From Climacteris rufus (lineage: Eukaryota; Chordata; Aves; Passeriformes; Climacteridae), in contig VZRZ01006165.1 in assembly GCA_013398175.1 (NCBI GenBank), positions 1,346,826 through 1,410,825 of the forward strand: DNA of 64,000 nucleotides, read 5' to 3'. The notes below the pieces were generated by a model, which made no database searches, was not told where the DNA came from, and saw only the letters and a program-made list of their open reading frames with translations. A program made the position numbers and the translations under genes. Shown here in pieces: positions 25,801 through 37,604 of this stretch (position 1 is the first letter of the stretch; each line of letters begins with the position of its first letter).

Positions 25801-28800
25801 CTTGATACTATAGGCATACTTTTGGGCAGATATATAGTAAATATTTTCAACAGATCTTTGATATGCTTCTATGAAAACAAGATTAGAGAAACTCCCTCCT
25901 ACCCTCAGTGTGTTACATTCCTACATCATGCATTTCTCATGTTCAAGTTCATTATAGTTTAACATAATTTACCTGGAAGCTTTCACAGCTTTCATCAACT
26001 ACATAGGTCCAAAGCCTAGCTCATATTACTGCTAGGAAATACTCAGCTATCCAAATTTTTATTGCTTCTTTCATCTAACAATTTTATTCATGTCCCTTTT
26101 ATTACTCACAACATTTCCAGTTAGTAGTTGCATTCTTCATAAAGCTAGATGACAAATTCCCTGACAAGATAAATTTCTCTCTCCAGGCCAACTTTTCCAC
26201 AGGAATCCTTCTGGTTGTACTAAATTATGTCCTGTTCAAGCCTGCTCCAAAACATTATGGAGCTTCTGGATGTGCCTTTCCCATATAATTAACAAGCTTT
26301 TTCTCATTACAAATAAATGTATACCATTACCAAATGACACCCCAAATTTGTTATTCAACTAGTTCATAGTTTCAAAGCTTCAATCTACTTCATATTTCAA
26401 AGACAGAAAGCCCAAATTTGCCTTTAAATTGAATACATAACCTGGTTGTTATAAAAATCTTTAAAGTAATAGACACACAGGTTAATCAATTGTTAGGTTA
26501 ATTATCAGGTTAATCAATTATTTGCATAATAACAACAACTACATTAACTGTTAGTAAACAGTTTTTAACACGGAAGCAAATGGCAATCTAAAGTTGCATT
26601 TCTGTTTAAAATTTTTAATATTTATCCTCATTTTAATATAAAGGACATGAAGCACTTTAGTATCTTGCAACAGTAGTCTGAGTCAAGCATTGAGGTTTCT
26701 TGCTTTTCAAAAAATAAAAAACTATTTCATACTTTCAAGGAAATATATTTAGGCCCAAATGTCAACAAAATGATGTTTTTCCATCTAATAACTTCCAAAT
26801 CAGAATGTCTTGCTTATATTAACAGCTGCCTAGACATCGTGTTTTCATTTGTCCTTTTAATTTAGAATCCTTTATCTGTTTTTTCTGAAGTACTTTAATT
26901 TATTTAAGAAACATTCTAAACAAAGAATGCAACTCCTTCAATGTTAAAGGTAACAAAGTATTGTAGTTGGAGTTTTCACAAACATGGGTCTAAGAAATTG
27001 CTATATTCCTCAAACTAACAAAACAAGCTCAGTTTAGTAAGATAACACAAAAATCTGTTATACCTTCAACAATTGAATCTGTACCTTAAAATGAAGTAAA
27101 AAACCTTTTTTTTTCTCTTTTACAACAATAAAAAAGCTTTGCAGGGACTCCTCTCTTGCAGTTAAACTCTTCCTGCTTAAACTCAACAGCAAAGTAATAA
27201 TTTTTATCTGTTGATTAATACCTCACAGCTAACAGCAAGCCAAAACTTTTCAGAGGGCAAGTTTGTATGAAAAACAACGTGAAGCCACTTTCAGGATCAA
27301 AATTTTTAAAAAGTAAATTGCCAATTGTTAATAGCATTCTCAATAGAACTGAAAAGTGTCTGAAGAAATATGTCATCCAATACACATAATATTACACAGA
27401 AATAATAACCTCTTACCATTTTTAAAAAATAAAATCCTCAGAGGAGAACATCAGAAAGACATTTTGTTAAACAGCCACTTCCATAGACAAATCCAATATT
27501 CAAACTTAGTGAATGCTTTTACACAGGACTTACACAACATAGCTTCTACTTGCTCATTTAAGGACTGGGACACATAGTCTATGTTCAGGTTTTCAAAATA
27601 TGAGAAGTGACAGAGGAAAAATACCTTCCTGAGAGCAGAAGCTAAAGGCAAAAATATTAATGTGTGGTGGAGGTGGAATTTTTCTGCCAAGTGAAGAAAA
27701 GGTAGGAAGCACTTATTTCTGCCATAAAAAAAACAGACTTGTACTCTAAATGCAATTTTCTATACAATTATCCAATGGAACTCTATTCCAATCTCTGCAT
27801 ACAGTCTAATACACAAAATTTAAAAATTTTTAACCTTCATTGTGCTAATATGTATAAACCCAGAATTACTGTGTTTTATTTACAAATATTGCACTTCACA
27901 CAATTGCAGTACCTGTACTGTTGTACACATATTACAATTTCCTGAAAATATTTTTCCTCCATACATCTCAATCTGTCTCTTAGCAATTTCTGGAGATCAG
28001 ATCAGAGGAAAGTTAGGTCATAAACAGATAACAAAGCTTAAGGGCTGACAAAAATAACAGAAGTGAGAAGGGGTGTAAGTCTGACGCTCTGTAATCCATA
28101 AGGACAAATTTTTTTCGCAAAGTCAAAAATGCAGCTGCTAGTTAGACAATTCAAGCTCAGAAAAAAAAATTTGTTAGAAAATCTTGTATCAAACCCAATG
28201 TACTCACAGGAACTGAATGATAGGAGGACCTGTTATAGAGCTGAAGGAGGGTCTGAGTAAACTAATTGAAGATAAAAAATAGAGAAATTAAAAAACTGAG
28301 GCTAAAAATACCACCCAGACTTTAGGAAAAAAGTGTCAGGACAGTGTTTTATGAATATTTCAAGTTAAAGAACAAAACCAAGTTTCAGACATTTTACTTT
28401 GTACGTTTGGTTTTGCTTTGGGGTTTTTCTTATGGCCCTTGAGGTTCAGACAGCAAGAACTTCCATGTTCTCAGCTTCTAACATCCTTAAAAATAAGGTC
28501 AGTGCTTTTTCTCCTCAATTAATCAAGTTTTACAATTAAAATAAATCCTTATATATCACATAATGCATTTAATTCAGACAGCAGGCCCATTAAAAAGAGG
28601 TGTTTGGGGTTTTTTTAAATGTAAGAGATTTCTGTAGGCAATTATAGTTTGGTGTGCTTAGCAATATCTCTGCCTGAAGAGCTTCTAGCATTTACTGATT
28701 ACATCACAGAATATGTCCAAATTTAGACAGATTGTTTTTCTTCTCCAGAAAAGCTTGTGACCAAAAGTTTCATATTCAACAGTAAGAAACCATACCTGCT

Positions 28801-31800
28801 GAACAAAGACGCTGTTCAAATGACTGGCGAGTCTCCGCGCAAACTGCTCACGCAGGTCGCTAAACCGCTGCTGCTGCTGCTTCACTGCATGAAGCATATC
28901 ATGTCCTACAAACAAAAAGGACTTCAGAGTGTACAAAATACACAATAACAGATGGGATATGGGAACCAAAAGGACCAGAGGTCACAACTCCTTCAATCTA
29001 CAGAACAAAATCTGAGACTTGTTGGAAAAGCACTACCATGATACATTTTGTATGTTAGACAGTAGTCTAACAAAAACATTACCTGGACGAAGAGCTACGT
29101 TCATACACTGCAGAAGGGCATCTGCTGCATTAGTGCAGGCCTCAATGCCTCGAGAAGATGTCAGATCTCCCTCCTGAAGGGCCTTTATATGGCCTTTAGC
29201 CAGATCCATGTGATTCTACAAAATAATGGATAATACTGCCCATAAGCCACAGTTTGCTATGCTAGCGAACCAAGGATAAATATAACTTCATCATTATAAC
29301 TTACTGAAGTTAGTGCAACATGAAACAGAAAAATAAGCTCATTATTTTAAAGGAATCTCATTTTAAAGAGAGTAGCAACCCAAAAGAATTTTATACCTGA
29401 ACAACCATAGTAAACAATAAAAATGCTTACCACTAAGAATTCTATCTCTGACAGTAGTTTAACATTATTTGTGTTGCTGAGATGAATTAGGTGGTTGCTT
29501 TCTGAAATTTGATCCATTTGCTCTTTTACACTCTGAAGCATTTCTTCATAACTGCTCAGCTTCAGCTCAATTTGGTCCACTTCCTTTAGAGCTTCATCCA
29601 GCAACTTCATCAAGATATTCACCTGTTTCTCTGAGGCCATAATGGACTGGATATTTGCCTGTACAGAAAATAAAGCCACATTTTAAGAGACATTTTTATA
29701 TCTCAAAACATTCTGATATCTCCTTCTCCCTCTATTACTGTCGAATAAACAGTTTCCAAAACTCTTGATGAAATCACCAAAATAGTATAAGCCATAGTGT
29801 TACTGAACATGAAGTTCCTCCATCTATGACACTTCCTTATTTTAAAAGCATGAGATATAAACCCAAGTTCATATCTTATATAGTTCCATCTTACAGAACT
29901 TTGCTCAAGTTCTTAGACCTGAAGTATCGATCTGCAGAAAAATAAAAAGCTGAACAGCAATCCCTACTATACCAGGGCATTTTTAGTTCAGCGTAGGTGA
30001 CACGGTCAGACTTTCTGTTGCAAGATCAGCCATCTCTATGACAGCAGCCATTTTCAAAATATACAAGAAACACACAACTTGACAATTTGAGGAGGTTGCT
30101 GATGGCTCCCTCAAGTCTGTATCCCCAGCATCTCCTTAAGTTTTCCAAGTGACTTCTAGAATGTTGGGTTGTTTAAAAACATTTACATTTATATGTGGCA
30201 GATCATGTTAACTGCCTTTTCGGAGAATGCTATGTGGTCAGTACCAAAGAGAACAGTTCAACACTCTGGCACACTGTACATTAGAAAGAATGCTTACCCC
30301 ATCTAGCACTTGTAGCTCTCTTGACAACTTCTCTGCAAAGGCTTCAGCATTAGAAATAGCATATTCACACCCTTCCATCATTATTTCAATATCCTGCTCC
30401 TCTCTTGCATTTAACTCCTGGTATTCATCCACAACTTCTTCATCACCTCCTGCTACACTTTGATTCTCTCCACTTGGAACAGATTCTTAGGTAGAAAAGG
30501 AAAATAAAACACGTTACCAAGTCCAGAAAGTGAAAAGCTTTTTAAGAGCACTTAAGTATGTTTAACTATCTGTATGTAAATTAATCCATCAAACAACTTT
30601 CCTAAGCACCTGCTACCTATGAACACTTTTTTCAAGTCTCAGTCTTCCACATGCTTCATTACCATTTCCAGAACTGATTCCCAACAGCGATGTTTTCTGA
30701 ATTACGCAACATAAGCAAAAGACAAATATCCACCTTCCTTTACTGCAAGGAACAAACCTAATCTCAGTTTAGTCATCTGTTACACTGGTGATCAGCAGCA
30801 GAATACACTACAGTATTACACTCAATTTGTTAGTGGAAGATCAGTACAAGTTAGATTCTCTCTTCTGGTAGACAGAGCATAAGGGAAACATACTGAAGTT
30901 AAGATATATACCACTGAATAAATAAAAGTTGTCTTGAAGCTCAAGATGAGTTTCACAGCAGGACAATCAGTACTGAGGAAAATGAAAGTTATATAACAAT
31001 GGTTTCATTAACTATGATTTCTCACAGCAGTACTTACTTAATTCAACAAGCCACTCAAAGGCTGACAAACAAATATTAACATAGTCCAGCCAGAAAGTGT
31101 TTAGGACATTTGAAACATTTCTCTTATCTTTAGCAACTTGATAAGCTAACCAAAGCACTACAAACCAACCAACCAACAAGCATATTATTTAAGAAAATTG
31201 CTTACAAGACAAAATAAAGGAAAAAGGTGTTACGCACCTTCTGCAACTTTAGGAAGTTCTGAAGAATTAAAAGGTATGGAAAAGTAGAGGAAAGGAAGCA
31301 AAGAATGTTAGCTAGACAAAGCACAAACAGTGTGTATACTTTTAAGTGGCAGTAAGTTTGAATGTTTTAATATTGCACAAACTTGAAATGTTAAAAGGTT
31401 GGGTTAAAACAAAATCTAGTTAATACCAAGGTACAGAAATGTTATCCTGCCTGGTTTACATTTCTAATTCAAATTCTTCTGCACACAGCATTCTAGTATT
31501 TAATAGCAGTAGCTTCACCACTTCTGACAGACTCCATGTGCTATACTCTTACTCACTAGGCTTTACTATAAAATGTTAATTATTAAAAGATAATGTGACT
31601 GTAAAAATATTTACTACAGGGCAAGGAAACAAGATACAGGGTAAGGAAAAAAGATTAGCAACCAGTCACATAAATTGTTATAATTGGTTCCAGCAGAATT
31701 TAGTACATGTCTCAGTTAATAAACTAGAAATCTCATACAAAACCTCATTAATTTCTAGAATGCTACAGAAGCATCACTTTTTAACACATTTTTCTAATTC

Positions 31801-34800
31801 AGGGGAAGTGAAAACAAAAACAAAAGCAGACTAATTGTACATTTAGACCTACCAGATCTTGGAGGTAGATTTTATTTTATTCAAGAAACAGAATGTCTTA
31901 GAAATACAGTAAGCTTGTCAGTATGTAGAACTTCATTAAGGAAGTATTTTGTCTTGGTTGTCAGTTTCTAACACAAAATCTGTTATATAGTCATCTTGCT
32001 TAACTGAAGACTTAGAAAATATAAATTTGAAAATAAATAAAAATAAGAAAACCCATCATCATTAAGAATACCCTTCTTTAGTATATTAATTTTACAACAG
32101 TAATTCATAAGCTTTATACTTCAAATACAATTGTACAAATTTACCTTCCAACAGCTGTGAACTAACATTAATAAAGTCAATTTTCTTTCTCAGATATCTT
32201 TGATTGAGTTTCCAGATACACGAAATGAAGGTGTTCTTTTCCACTGTGCTGCTTGCAACCCATTTGTACACTTTGTCAAAATGCAAATCAAATTCAGGAC
32301 TCTCCTGCAAAGATGAGATATGTTACAGGCTCCACAGTCAAATGACTCTCTAAGTAGCAGAGATTGTCTATGCATTTAATTACTGAGATCACAGGAGGAA
32401 AACGAAATTACACAGATGCCAACCTTAAGCTCATACACCAACTCTAGTGCCCCAATTCACCTTAATAAATAGTGAAAGTGAAAAAACAGAATCCAGGCTA
32501 TGAAGACAGTATTTTGTCAAGGCAGATATGACAACAGAGATTTTTAAGATTTTCAACAAACATTTCATAGTGCTGTCTGCCCTGAAACACTGTCCTCAGA
32601 ATGACTAATGCCTTCTGAATATAAAAATGGTAACTGTAGCTACTGACTGACACCATATTACAACACAATTCAAGGATACTAAAGAGAACAGGCAAGAGGA
32701 AGAAGATTACGAGCACTTTGGATATTTTAAAGGTACAACAGTATTTAACAGGACTGAACAGGATAGAAAAAAATTGTATTTTAATAGCAAAAAGCAATTA
32801 CAGAACTATTTTCAAATAGATTTATTGCCTCACAAGAACACTACTTTGATAACAGCCAAATAAAGTACCATCCTTTCTACAGCCAATTACGAACTCAGTA
32901 TAGACTGTAACTGGTAATAGCTTGTTTAAAAGATCATATTAAAAGCATTTTACAAGGTCCAGACTCCTTTTGATGAAAAATGTTATTGCATCAGATATGT
33001 GTTAAATTCTTACTTATATATAGTTTGTAAAATCTACTATTGCTGCTACTTATTATATAGTCACTACTGTCTGCACAAGCAGGCAGCACAAGAAACCACA
33101 CATGATGGGAAATGTTATTTTCTGTATACTACAATAAAATCAGGGTTTTTTTTTTCTGTGGATTATTTGATAAATATAGTGACCATATATTTCTAAACAA
33201 ACAGTATTTGTTACTTAAAATCTGACTTGTCTCACAACTAGTGCGGGAAATGCCTGCATCAAAAAACATTCACATAGGTCCACGCTTGGAAACGAAAACA
33301 CAGTGCAGCTCGCAACTGTAGTTCTGCCATTTTTTAATATAAGAGTTTGGCATTCAACATTTGGGTTTCGAATGAAAATTTCAAAATCTGTCATTAGCAT
33401 CATCTGTCATTACAATCCATTTCTGAAAACTGTTGCCAAATTCTGTTTTGCAATAAAAACCCCTGAAAGAGCGTATAATTTTAACCTGAAAGAAGCAATA
33501 CTCCAACATGATATTTAGGAACAGAAAGGAAGACCTAAAAGCTAGCCACCCAGTATGTGGATAACTGAAATAACAAACCTACACTCGGGGAATGGGAAGT
33601 GAAAGAATTTTCAACTTTTTCAGTTTTCTGTGCCATTCTTCCAAGTAACCAGTTACCAGAACATAAAACCAAACATCATGGGATGAAGGATTTTCACCTC
33701 TGCCTGCCCATACATCTTAGTTTATGACAACAAAATGAATTTAGCTGGTCAAAACCAGGTTGCTCTTGTTCTACGGAAAAGTCCACCATCTCAGGACTGT
33801 ATGCTTCCCAAGAAGCGGCCAATGTCATGATTTAAAAAGAAATTGCAAGAGCTCACCCTCAAACATCTATTGCTCACTAAGAATGCTTTAAGTGCCCTAG
33901 CAAAAAAACATTATGTGTAGCTGAATGTCATTAGTAAGACACTCATATATTTTCCTACTGGAAATGAAGCTTGGGAGTAAAATTTATATAAGACTTGAAA
34001 CAAAATAAAAAAGTTCTGGTCCTTAGCAGATGCTCTCTCCAATCACTGAGAAAATATTACAATTAACAGGGTAGATATTCAGACTATTACTATTCAAGCA
34101 CATCTAGACTACTCTTACTCAATTTACCAGGGTTATGTTCTTGGAAGGGCTGAAAGAAAATGCAGGCTCAAGCAGCACAGGAATGTATCATCTTAATTAA
34201 CATGTTCTCAATCTAAGCTTGAAAACAGCCAGTATCAAGGAAGTTAAATCTAACTTGTAACCAAAGGGATGTTCTGAGCACAGGACTAAATGAAAAAGTG
34301 ACACATACTTTAACAGCATCTTTGGCATCAACAACAGCAAGGTCTCGGAGTGCCCAGGCAGTCTGCCTTTTGTAAAAGTCTCCCTTGTCAGATTTTTTCA
34401 CTTTTACCACATTTACTTGCACTGGTCTCTCCGTTGTCACTATGAAATGAAGTAAGAGAGTAATTTCAAAACACATATATCACTTTTCACATCTGTTTCT
34501 GCTGTACTTCAACTTCCAAGATGAACAGTTTGTGGAGGAGATTTCATAATATTTATTTGATGAAAAGAGACTCTTTGAAACATTTCATCCACAATACCCA
34601 CAGCTCAGTTTAAGCCTCAATCACACAGGTATACATCTCTATACACCTTGTGTTGTAATGAACCCAGTTTACAGCTATTTCTTTGATACTGCAGATCCTG
34701 GACCATGACCATGTAACTGATGAAGCACATATAACTGGAGAGTATAGTCAAAATAAAAATATTTTCAAACATTTTTCAGTCAAGAAATATGCTATCAAGC

Positions 34801-35395
34801 GAATTTAGTTATAGATCAACCCAAAGTACCTAATTTTTTTAAGAGATATAATGTAATAAACATACACTTAAAGGAACATTAGAACTCAGTTACTGTGCCT
34901 TTCCAGAGCCCTCTGCCTTGGACTCCAACCAGTATTCTTTATTGCACTTTATTTAGGCTTATCAGCCTAGATGATTACTAAATCCCTTTTTAAGCACTAT
35001 ATAAAGTCTGCTTGAAAGCCCACCAGTCCAAAAAGAATAATTTTTGATTCTTTGATTTCAAATTCCAATAAGATCTATGAATAAAAGTACTTTTTTTGCT
35101 TCTTTTATAGTAGAATCCATAATGAAAGTGTAAGCTACACCTGATTTTCTCCATTAGAAATAGAAAGCACCTGTTTTATACAGGTCAAGAAAAAGCATTG
35201 TAAATTAAGCTAAAACAAATGCAACTGAATAAAAAACAAACCTGAAAACAAAAAATACTATTCCTATGTACCTGTGGCACACAAAAAGCAGTTTCTCTTC
35301 TTTTTGCCTGCTTTGCACACGTTCACAATGCTCAATAAACGTTCATCATTGGGAGTGAAAATATCCCTCTGTAAAGCATGCTTGATTGCAGTCAT
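10717..35395 (-). CDS. EXOC1: EXOC1 (SEC3), exocyst complex component 1: complete coding region
   Basis: EXOC1 is the Sec3 subunit of the octameric exocyst, which tethers secretory vesicles to the plasma membrane before fusion; its N-terminus binds PI(4,5)P2 and Rho-family GTPases. Eighteen coding exons join in frame to 895 residues (human is 894): 35395-35272, 34439-34309, 32304-32145, 30485-30298, 29658-29431, 29215-29083, 28905-28796, 23981-23832, 22732-22627, 19790-19746, 18640-18477, 16781-16671, 16194-16118, 15635-15407, 14430-14247, 13549-13350, 11834-11640, 10869-10717. All have GT/AG borders. Layout: PIP2-binding PH-like domain about residues 1-140, coiled coil about 150-265, then the helical rod to the C-terminal [14 protein letters not shown] 21-nt in-frame optional exon would add 7 residues after about 138. 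Conservation with mammals is very high except a variable linker near residues 544-575. Confidence 0.98.
11640..11834 (-). CDS. EXOC1: EXOC1 coding exon 17
   Basis: 195 nt, 65 codons, phase 0 to 0. It encodes [20 protein letters not shown] through [12 protein letters not shown]. Confidence 0.98.
12341..12805 (+). mobile_element. Solo LTR of an avian endogenous retrovirus, in EXOC1 intron (antisense)
   Basis: Same LTR group as the one at 6110-6651 but on the plus strand. The order is GTTTTGGATTTGTAGC, GGGTTGATAACACAACAGTG, TATA box AGCTATAAAAATC (TATAAAA at 12516-12522), CTGTCTTTATCTCCACC, and an end GGTTAGAGTCAACCCACA. It sits between EXOC1 exons 17 and 16, opposite to EXOC1 transcription. 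No internal retroviral sequence adjoins. Exact ends are estimated from the family's usual termini and no target-site duplication is clear. Confidence 0.8.
13350..13549 (-). CDS. EXOC1: EXOC1 coding exon 16
   Basis: 200 nt, phase 1 to 0. It encodes [20 protein letters not shown] through [15 protein letters not shown]. Confidence 0.98.
14247..14430 (-). CDS. EXOC1: EXOC1 coding exon 15
   Basis: 184 nt, phase 0 to 1. It encodes [20 protein letters not shown] through [11 protein letters not shown]. Acceptor TTTACATTAG, donor GTAGGT. Confidence 0.97.
15407..15635 (-). CDS. EXOC1: EXOC1 coding exon 14
   Basis: 229 nt, phase 2 to 0. It encodes [20 protein letters not shown] through [10 protein letters not shown], part of the helical C-terminal rod. 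Confidence 0.98.
16118..16194 (-). CDS. EXOC1: EXOC1 coding exon 13
   Basis: 77 nt, phase 0 to 2. It encodes [20 protein letters not shown] and QTVSSE. This is the least conserved part compared with mammals, where a differing acidic linker occupies the same place before KDMIRQMM. Confidence 0.93.
16671..16781 (-). CDS. EXOC1: EXOC1 coding exon 12
   Basis: 111 nt, 37 codons, phase 0 to 0. It encodes [20 protein letters not shown] through [11 protein letters not shown]. Confidence 0.96.
18477..18640 (-). CDS. EXOC1: EXOC1 coding exon 11
   Basis: 164 nt, phase 1 to 0. It encodes [20 protein letters not shown], a serine-rich segment ([20 protein letters not shown]), then [10 protein letters not shown]. 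The serine-rich part is the likeliest phosphorylated linker of the protein (inference). Confidence 0.96.
19746..19790 (-). CDS. EXOC1: EXOC1 coding exon 10 (45-nt, probably alternative)
   Basis: 45 nt, phase 1 to 1. It encodes [15 protein letters not shown] with the split serine. As a multiple of three with equal phases on both sides, it can be skipped without a frameshift. Human EXOC1 has isoforms of 894 and 879 residues, a difference of 15, which matches the length of this exon. Donor GTGAGT. Confidence 0.93.
22627..22732 (-). CDS. EXOC1: EXOC1 coding exon 9
   Basis: 106 nt, phase 0 to 1. It encodes [20 protein letters not shown] and [15 protein letters not shown]. Donor GTAAGC. Confidence 0.97.
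23832..23981 (-). CDS. EXOC1: EXOC1 coding exon 8
   Basis: 150 nt, 50 codons, phase 0 to 0. It encodes [20 protein letters not shown] through YGKYEGLTK. The intron before it (28795-23982) is the longest in the gene and holds the CR1 piece at 25.4 kb. Confidence 0.98.
25381..25560 (-). mobile_element. CR1 LINE 3'-end fragment in EXOC1 intron
   Basis: Begins with the reverse complement of a CR1 3' end (TCATAGAATGG, GAGTTGGAAGGGACCTTAAA) and runs through GGGCAGGGACACC and CAGAACAGGTTGCCCAAAGC. It has the same orientation as EXOC1. Confidence 0.92.
28796..28905 (-). CDS. EXOC1: EXOC1 coding exon 7
   Basis: 110 nt, phase 1 to 0. It encodes [20 protein letters not shown] through [10 protein letters not shown]. 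It contains a run of four CAG codons that is conserved as glutamines in mammals. Confidence 0.97.
29083..29215 (-). CDS. EXOC1: EXOC1 coding exon 6
   Basis: 133 nt, phase 0 to 1. It encodes [18 protein letters not shown] and [19 protein letters not shown]. Acceptor AGAATCA context (TTTTGTAG), donor GTAATG. Confidence 0.97.
29431..29658 (-). CDS. EXOC1: EXOC1 coding exon 5
   Basis: 228 nt, exactly 76 codons, phase 0 to 0. It encodes [20 protein letters not shown] through LLSEIEFLV, heptad-rich coiled coil. Donor GTAAGC. Confidence 0.98.
30298..30485 (-). CDS. EXOC1: EXOC1 coding exon 4
   Basis: 188 nt, phase 1 to 0. It encodes [20 protein letters not shown] (linker), then [20 protein letters not shown] and [10 protein letters not shown], the start of the coiled coil. 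Confidence 0.97.
31238..31258 (-). CDS. EXOC1: EXOC1 candidate 21-nt cassette microexon
   Basis: AACTTCCTAAAGTTGCAGAA plus G, between acceptor TTTTAATTCTTCAG and donor GTGCGTAA. With the G carried from exon 3 it reads ELPKVAE and leaves the same phase (1), so exon 4 can be joined with or without it. Exon 4 also begins by completing a glutamate (E-SVPSGENQ), so skipping gives the usual protein. Seven residues would be added in the linker between the PH-like domain and the coiled coil. Splice sites and frame are seen; use is inferred. Confidence 0.6.
32145..32304 (-). CDS. EXOC1: EXOC1 coding exon 3
   Basis: 160 nt, phase 0 to 1, after acceptor CATCTTTGCAG and before donor GTAAAT. It encodes [15 protein letters not shown] through [14 protein letters not shown], the end of the PH-like domain including its terminal helix ([13 protein letters not shown]). 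Confidence 0.97.
34309..34439 (-). CDS. EXOC1: EXOC1 coding exon 2
   Basis: 131 nt, phase 1 to 0. It encodes [20 protein letters not shown] through [16 protein letters not shown], the core strands of the Sec3 PH-like domain with its lysine-rich loop. The paralogous EXOC1L exon has exactly the same length and phase. Confidence 0.97.
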
Positions 35396-35405
35396 TTTCT
35401 CTCAG
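35272..35405 (-). CDS. EXOC1: EXOC1 coding exon 1 (start codon)
   Basis: The coding part is 35395-35272 (124 nt, leaving phase 1). The acceptor AAAATCTTTCAG puts the exon start at 35405, so only 10 nt precede the ATG here; the rest of the 5' UTR must come from the CpG-island exon. It encodes [20 protein letters not shown] and [14 protein letters not shown]. The basic KAGKKKR patch is in the lipid-binding module. Donor GTACAT. Confidence 0.96.
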
Positions 35406-36829
35406 CTGAAAGATTTTAGAAAGTCAAAATAAACTCAAGCACATTTAACAGACACATACAAAGAGAAGAATTAGTCATGTACTTACAGTGACTACAGATT
35501 TTTTAAATTACAATTTACAGGTAACCTAAAGAATCATAATATAGGCATGACTCGGGTAGAAGACCAGCCCAGTTTAGGAAAAAGTCAAAATAAAAGCTTA
35601 CTATCTTATTTGAATTAGACAACTGTAATTAATCAACACTTGGATGATGCTTCAGCTTAATTTAATGGAGAACAAAAAGGTTCTTTGTTGTAAAGGCTAA
35701 TATGAGGCATTACAAAAAAAAAAGGTTTAAACTGGAATCAAGAACAAAAGACCAACCAATACTCAGGCTTGTAGAATTCAATCACATAAGAAAAAACAAA
35801 CGAGCAACAAACAAAACAAAAACACCCACCAAGCTCCAGAAAATTAAGGAATTAGCAATATTCACTTGATTCAGAACAGCTCCTCGCACTACATATAGAC
35901 ATCACATTTCAGTGTTTTACTTAAACACAAAAGCTCCAAGATTACTTGTGCCTTTAAATTGTACAGTGCATTAAAAACATTCTTAACACACGCCACGTAT
36001 AATACTGCTTTATGCTGAGGCAAAACATGGAGTTACATTTTAGGTTGGCTTGTTCTCTTGAGGATGTCTGAGTTGCTTTCTTTGATAAACTCACAAAAAA
36101 GACAATACAGTAATTTTAAAGATTAGCAACTCAAGAACTTTGGGAAAGCCAGGGCCACCATGCCAAGGTGCAAACAGTATTGTCAAGTGCACAGATCTCA
36201 GGGCAGGCTGTTTGTATGACACCCTATGGCAATGCAACACTCCATAGCTGATAATAATTTTCTTCATCAAATGCTGGGCCCACCTTTTGTTTCCCAAATT
36301 GTATCAGGTTGCCATTCCTGTTACTCTTGAACAGGTGTGCAAGATGAACACACCAAATAGTGATAATCTGCTGTATTTCAGAAATAACCCCTTTCCCTTC
36401 CTTATTTAGGATTTTATTTTCTGCCCTAAGTCACGATCACACTGCTACAAATTGCTAACTCTCCCATTTCAGTGCTAACACAAGTTTTCCAGGTTATGCA
36501 GAATACTCCTTTTCCCATAAAACATAACATGATAAATCCAAGATGCAAGACAGGCTCTCACATACAGTCCAACTTCTGTTACAAACTCCCTAGAAGTTCC
36601 TTTAGTCACAGTCACCAAAACCTTCACAATGTGCACATAATTGAGCTTTTCACGCTTGAATCCCGCTGCCTGAAAAGCACATAGAATTTAGCCCAAGGAG
36701 CTAGAAATAAAGCTCCTTCCTCAACAAAAAAAGCTTTAAGACAGCAGAGACCACAGTGGACTCAAATAAATCCCTTTAGACATTGCTGCGTTTTCCCTGT
36801 AATGTTCCAGGCAAAGGCTACTTGAAATC

Positions 36830-37500
36830 TGTCAGGCACAGCGCACCGCAGGCGCGGCCTGCCCAGGAAACACAGGCCAGATGGGGCACAGCCCTGTGCT
36901 CAGGCTACTCGGCACTGCCTGGCCTCTCCCAGGGCGCAAACAGGAAAACACGCTCCTCCCGCATCCTACAGGGTTAGAACGTAACACGAGGGCGCAGCCC
37001 AACCACAGCATCCCCGGCAATCAATCAAAAGATCAATCATTTAACAGGAAAACTGAGAGCCACCTACAGCGGCGGCGGCGTCCCCAAGGCCCGTCTGACA
37101 CCGCTTCACCGCCTCCCACCTGCGCGTCCCGCACAAGCCGCGCCCGGACCCGTTCCCGTCCGGCGGTACGGGCACGGCCGAACCGGCCCGCGCAGCACCG
37201 CGGCAGCCCCCACACCGGGACGGGAGAAGGGGCGGAGGGTGCCGGGGCCGCCTCGCTCTCCCCGCGGCGCCGGGCCAGGGCCGGGAAGCGCCGGGCCAGG
37301 GCCNNNNNNNNNNNNNNNNNNNNNNNNNNNNNNNNNNNNNNNNNNNNNNNNNNNNNNNNNNNNNNNNNNNNNNNNNNNNNNNNNNNNNNNNNNNNNNNNN
37401 NNNNNNNNNNNNNNNNNNNNNNNNNNNNNGGGGGCGGGGAGGTGTTAGGGGACACGCGTGTTCACAAAAGAAATGCACGTAAACCGGGCCTTCAAAGATG
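36830..37500 (-). promoter_or_regulatory. EXOC1: CpG island promoter of EXOC1, with assembly gap
   Basis: GC- and CpG-rich block 1.4-2.1 kb upstream of the EXOC1 start-codon exon. A strong minus-strand donor GCGCAG|GTGGGA at 37120|37119 is the likely end of the 5' untranslated exon. A 126-base run of N (37304-37429) interrupts the richest part, just after a repeated CGCCGGGCCAGGGCC motif, so the transcription start is probably in or beside the gap. Confidence 0.75.
37304..37429. other. Assembly gap (126 N)
   Basis: Run of N inside the EXOC1 CpG island. The left flank carries two copies of CGCCGGGCCAGGGCC, which suggests a GC-rich tandem repeat that was not resolved. Open frames running through the gap are meaningless. 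Confidence 0.99.
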
Positions 37501-37604
37501 CACACAGTGCATTACAGTGTCCCAGTTTCTCAACTTCGAATTCCAATGTCCATCTCTGACTGCATACTGTAATTCCGCTTGGCCACAGCATCAGGACTAA
37601 CAGA

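Noticed and set aside
36881..37600. Open frames through the 37-kb gap
   Set aside because: They cross the 126-base gap and a GC-rich promoter; not coding.
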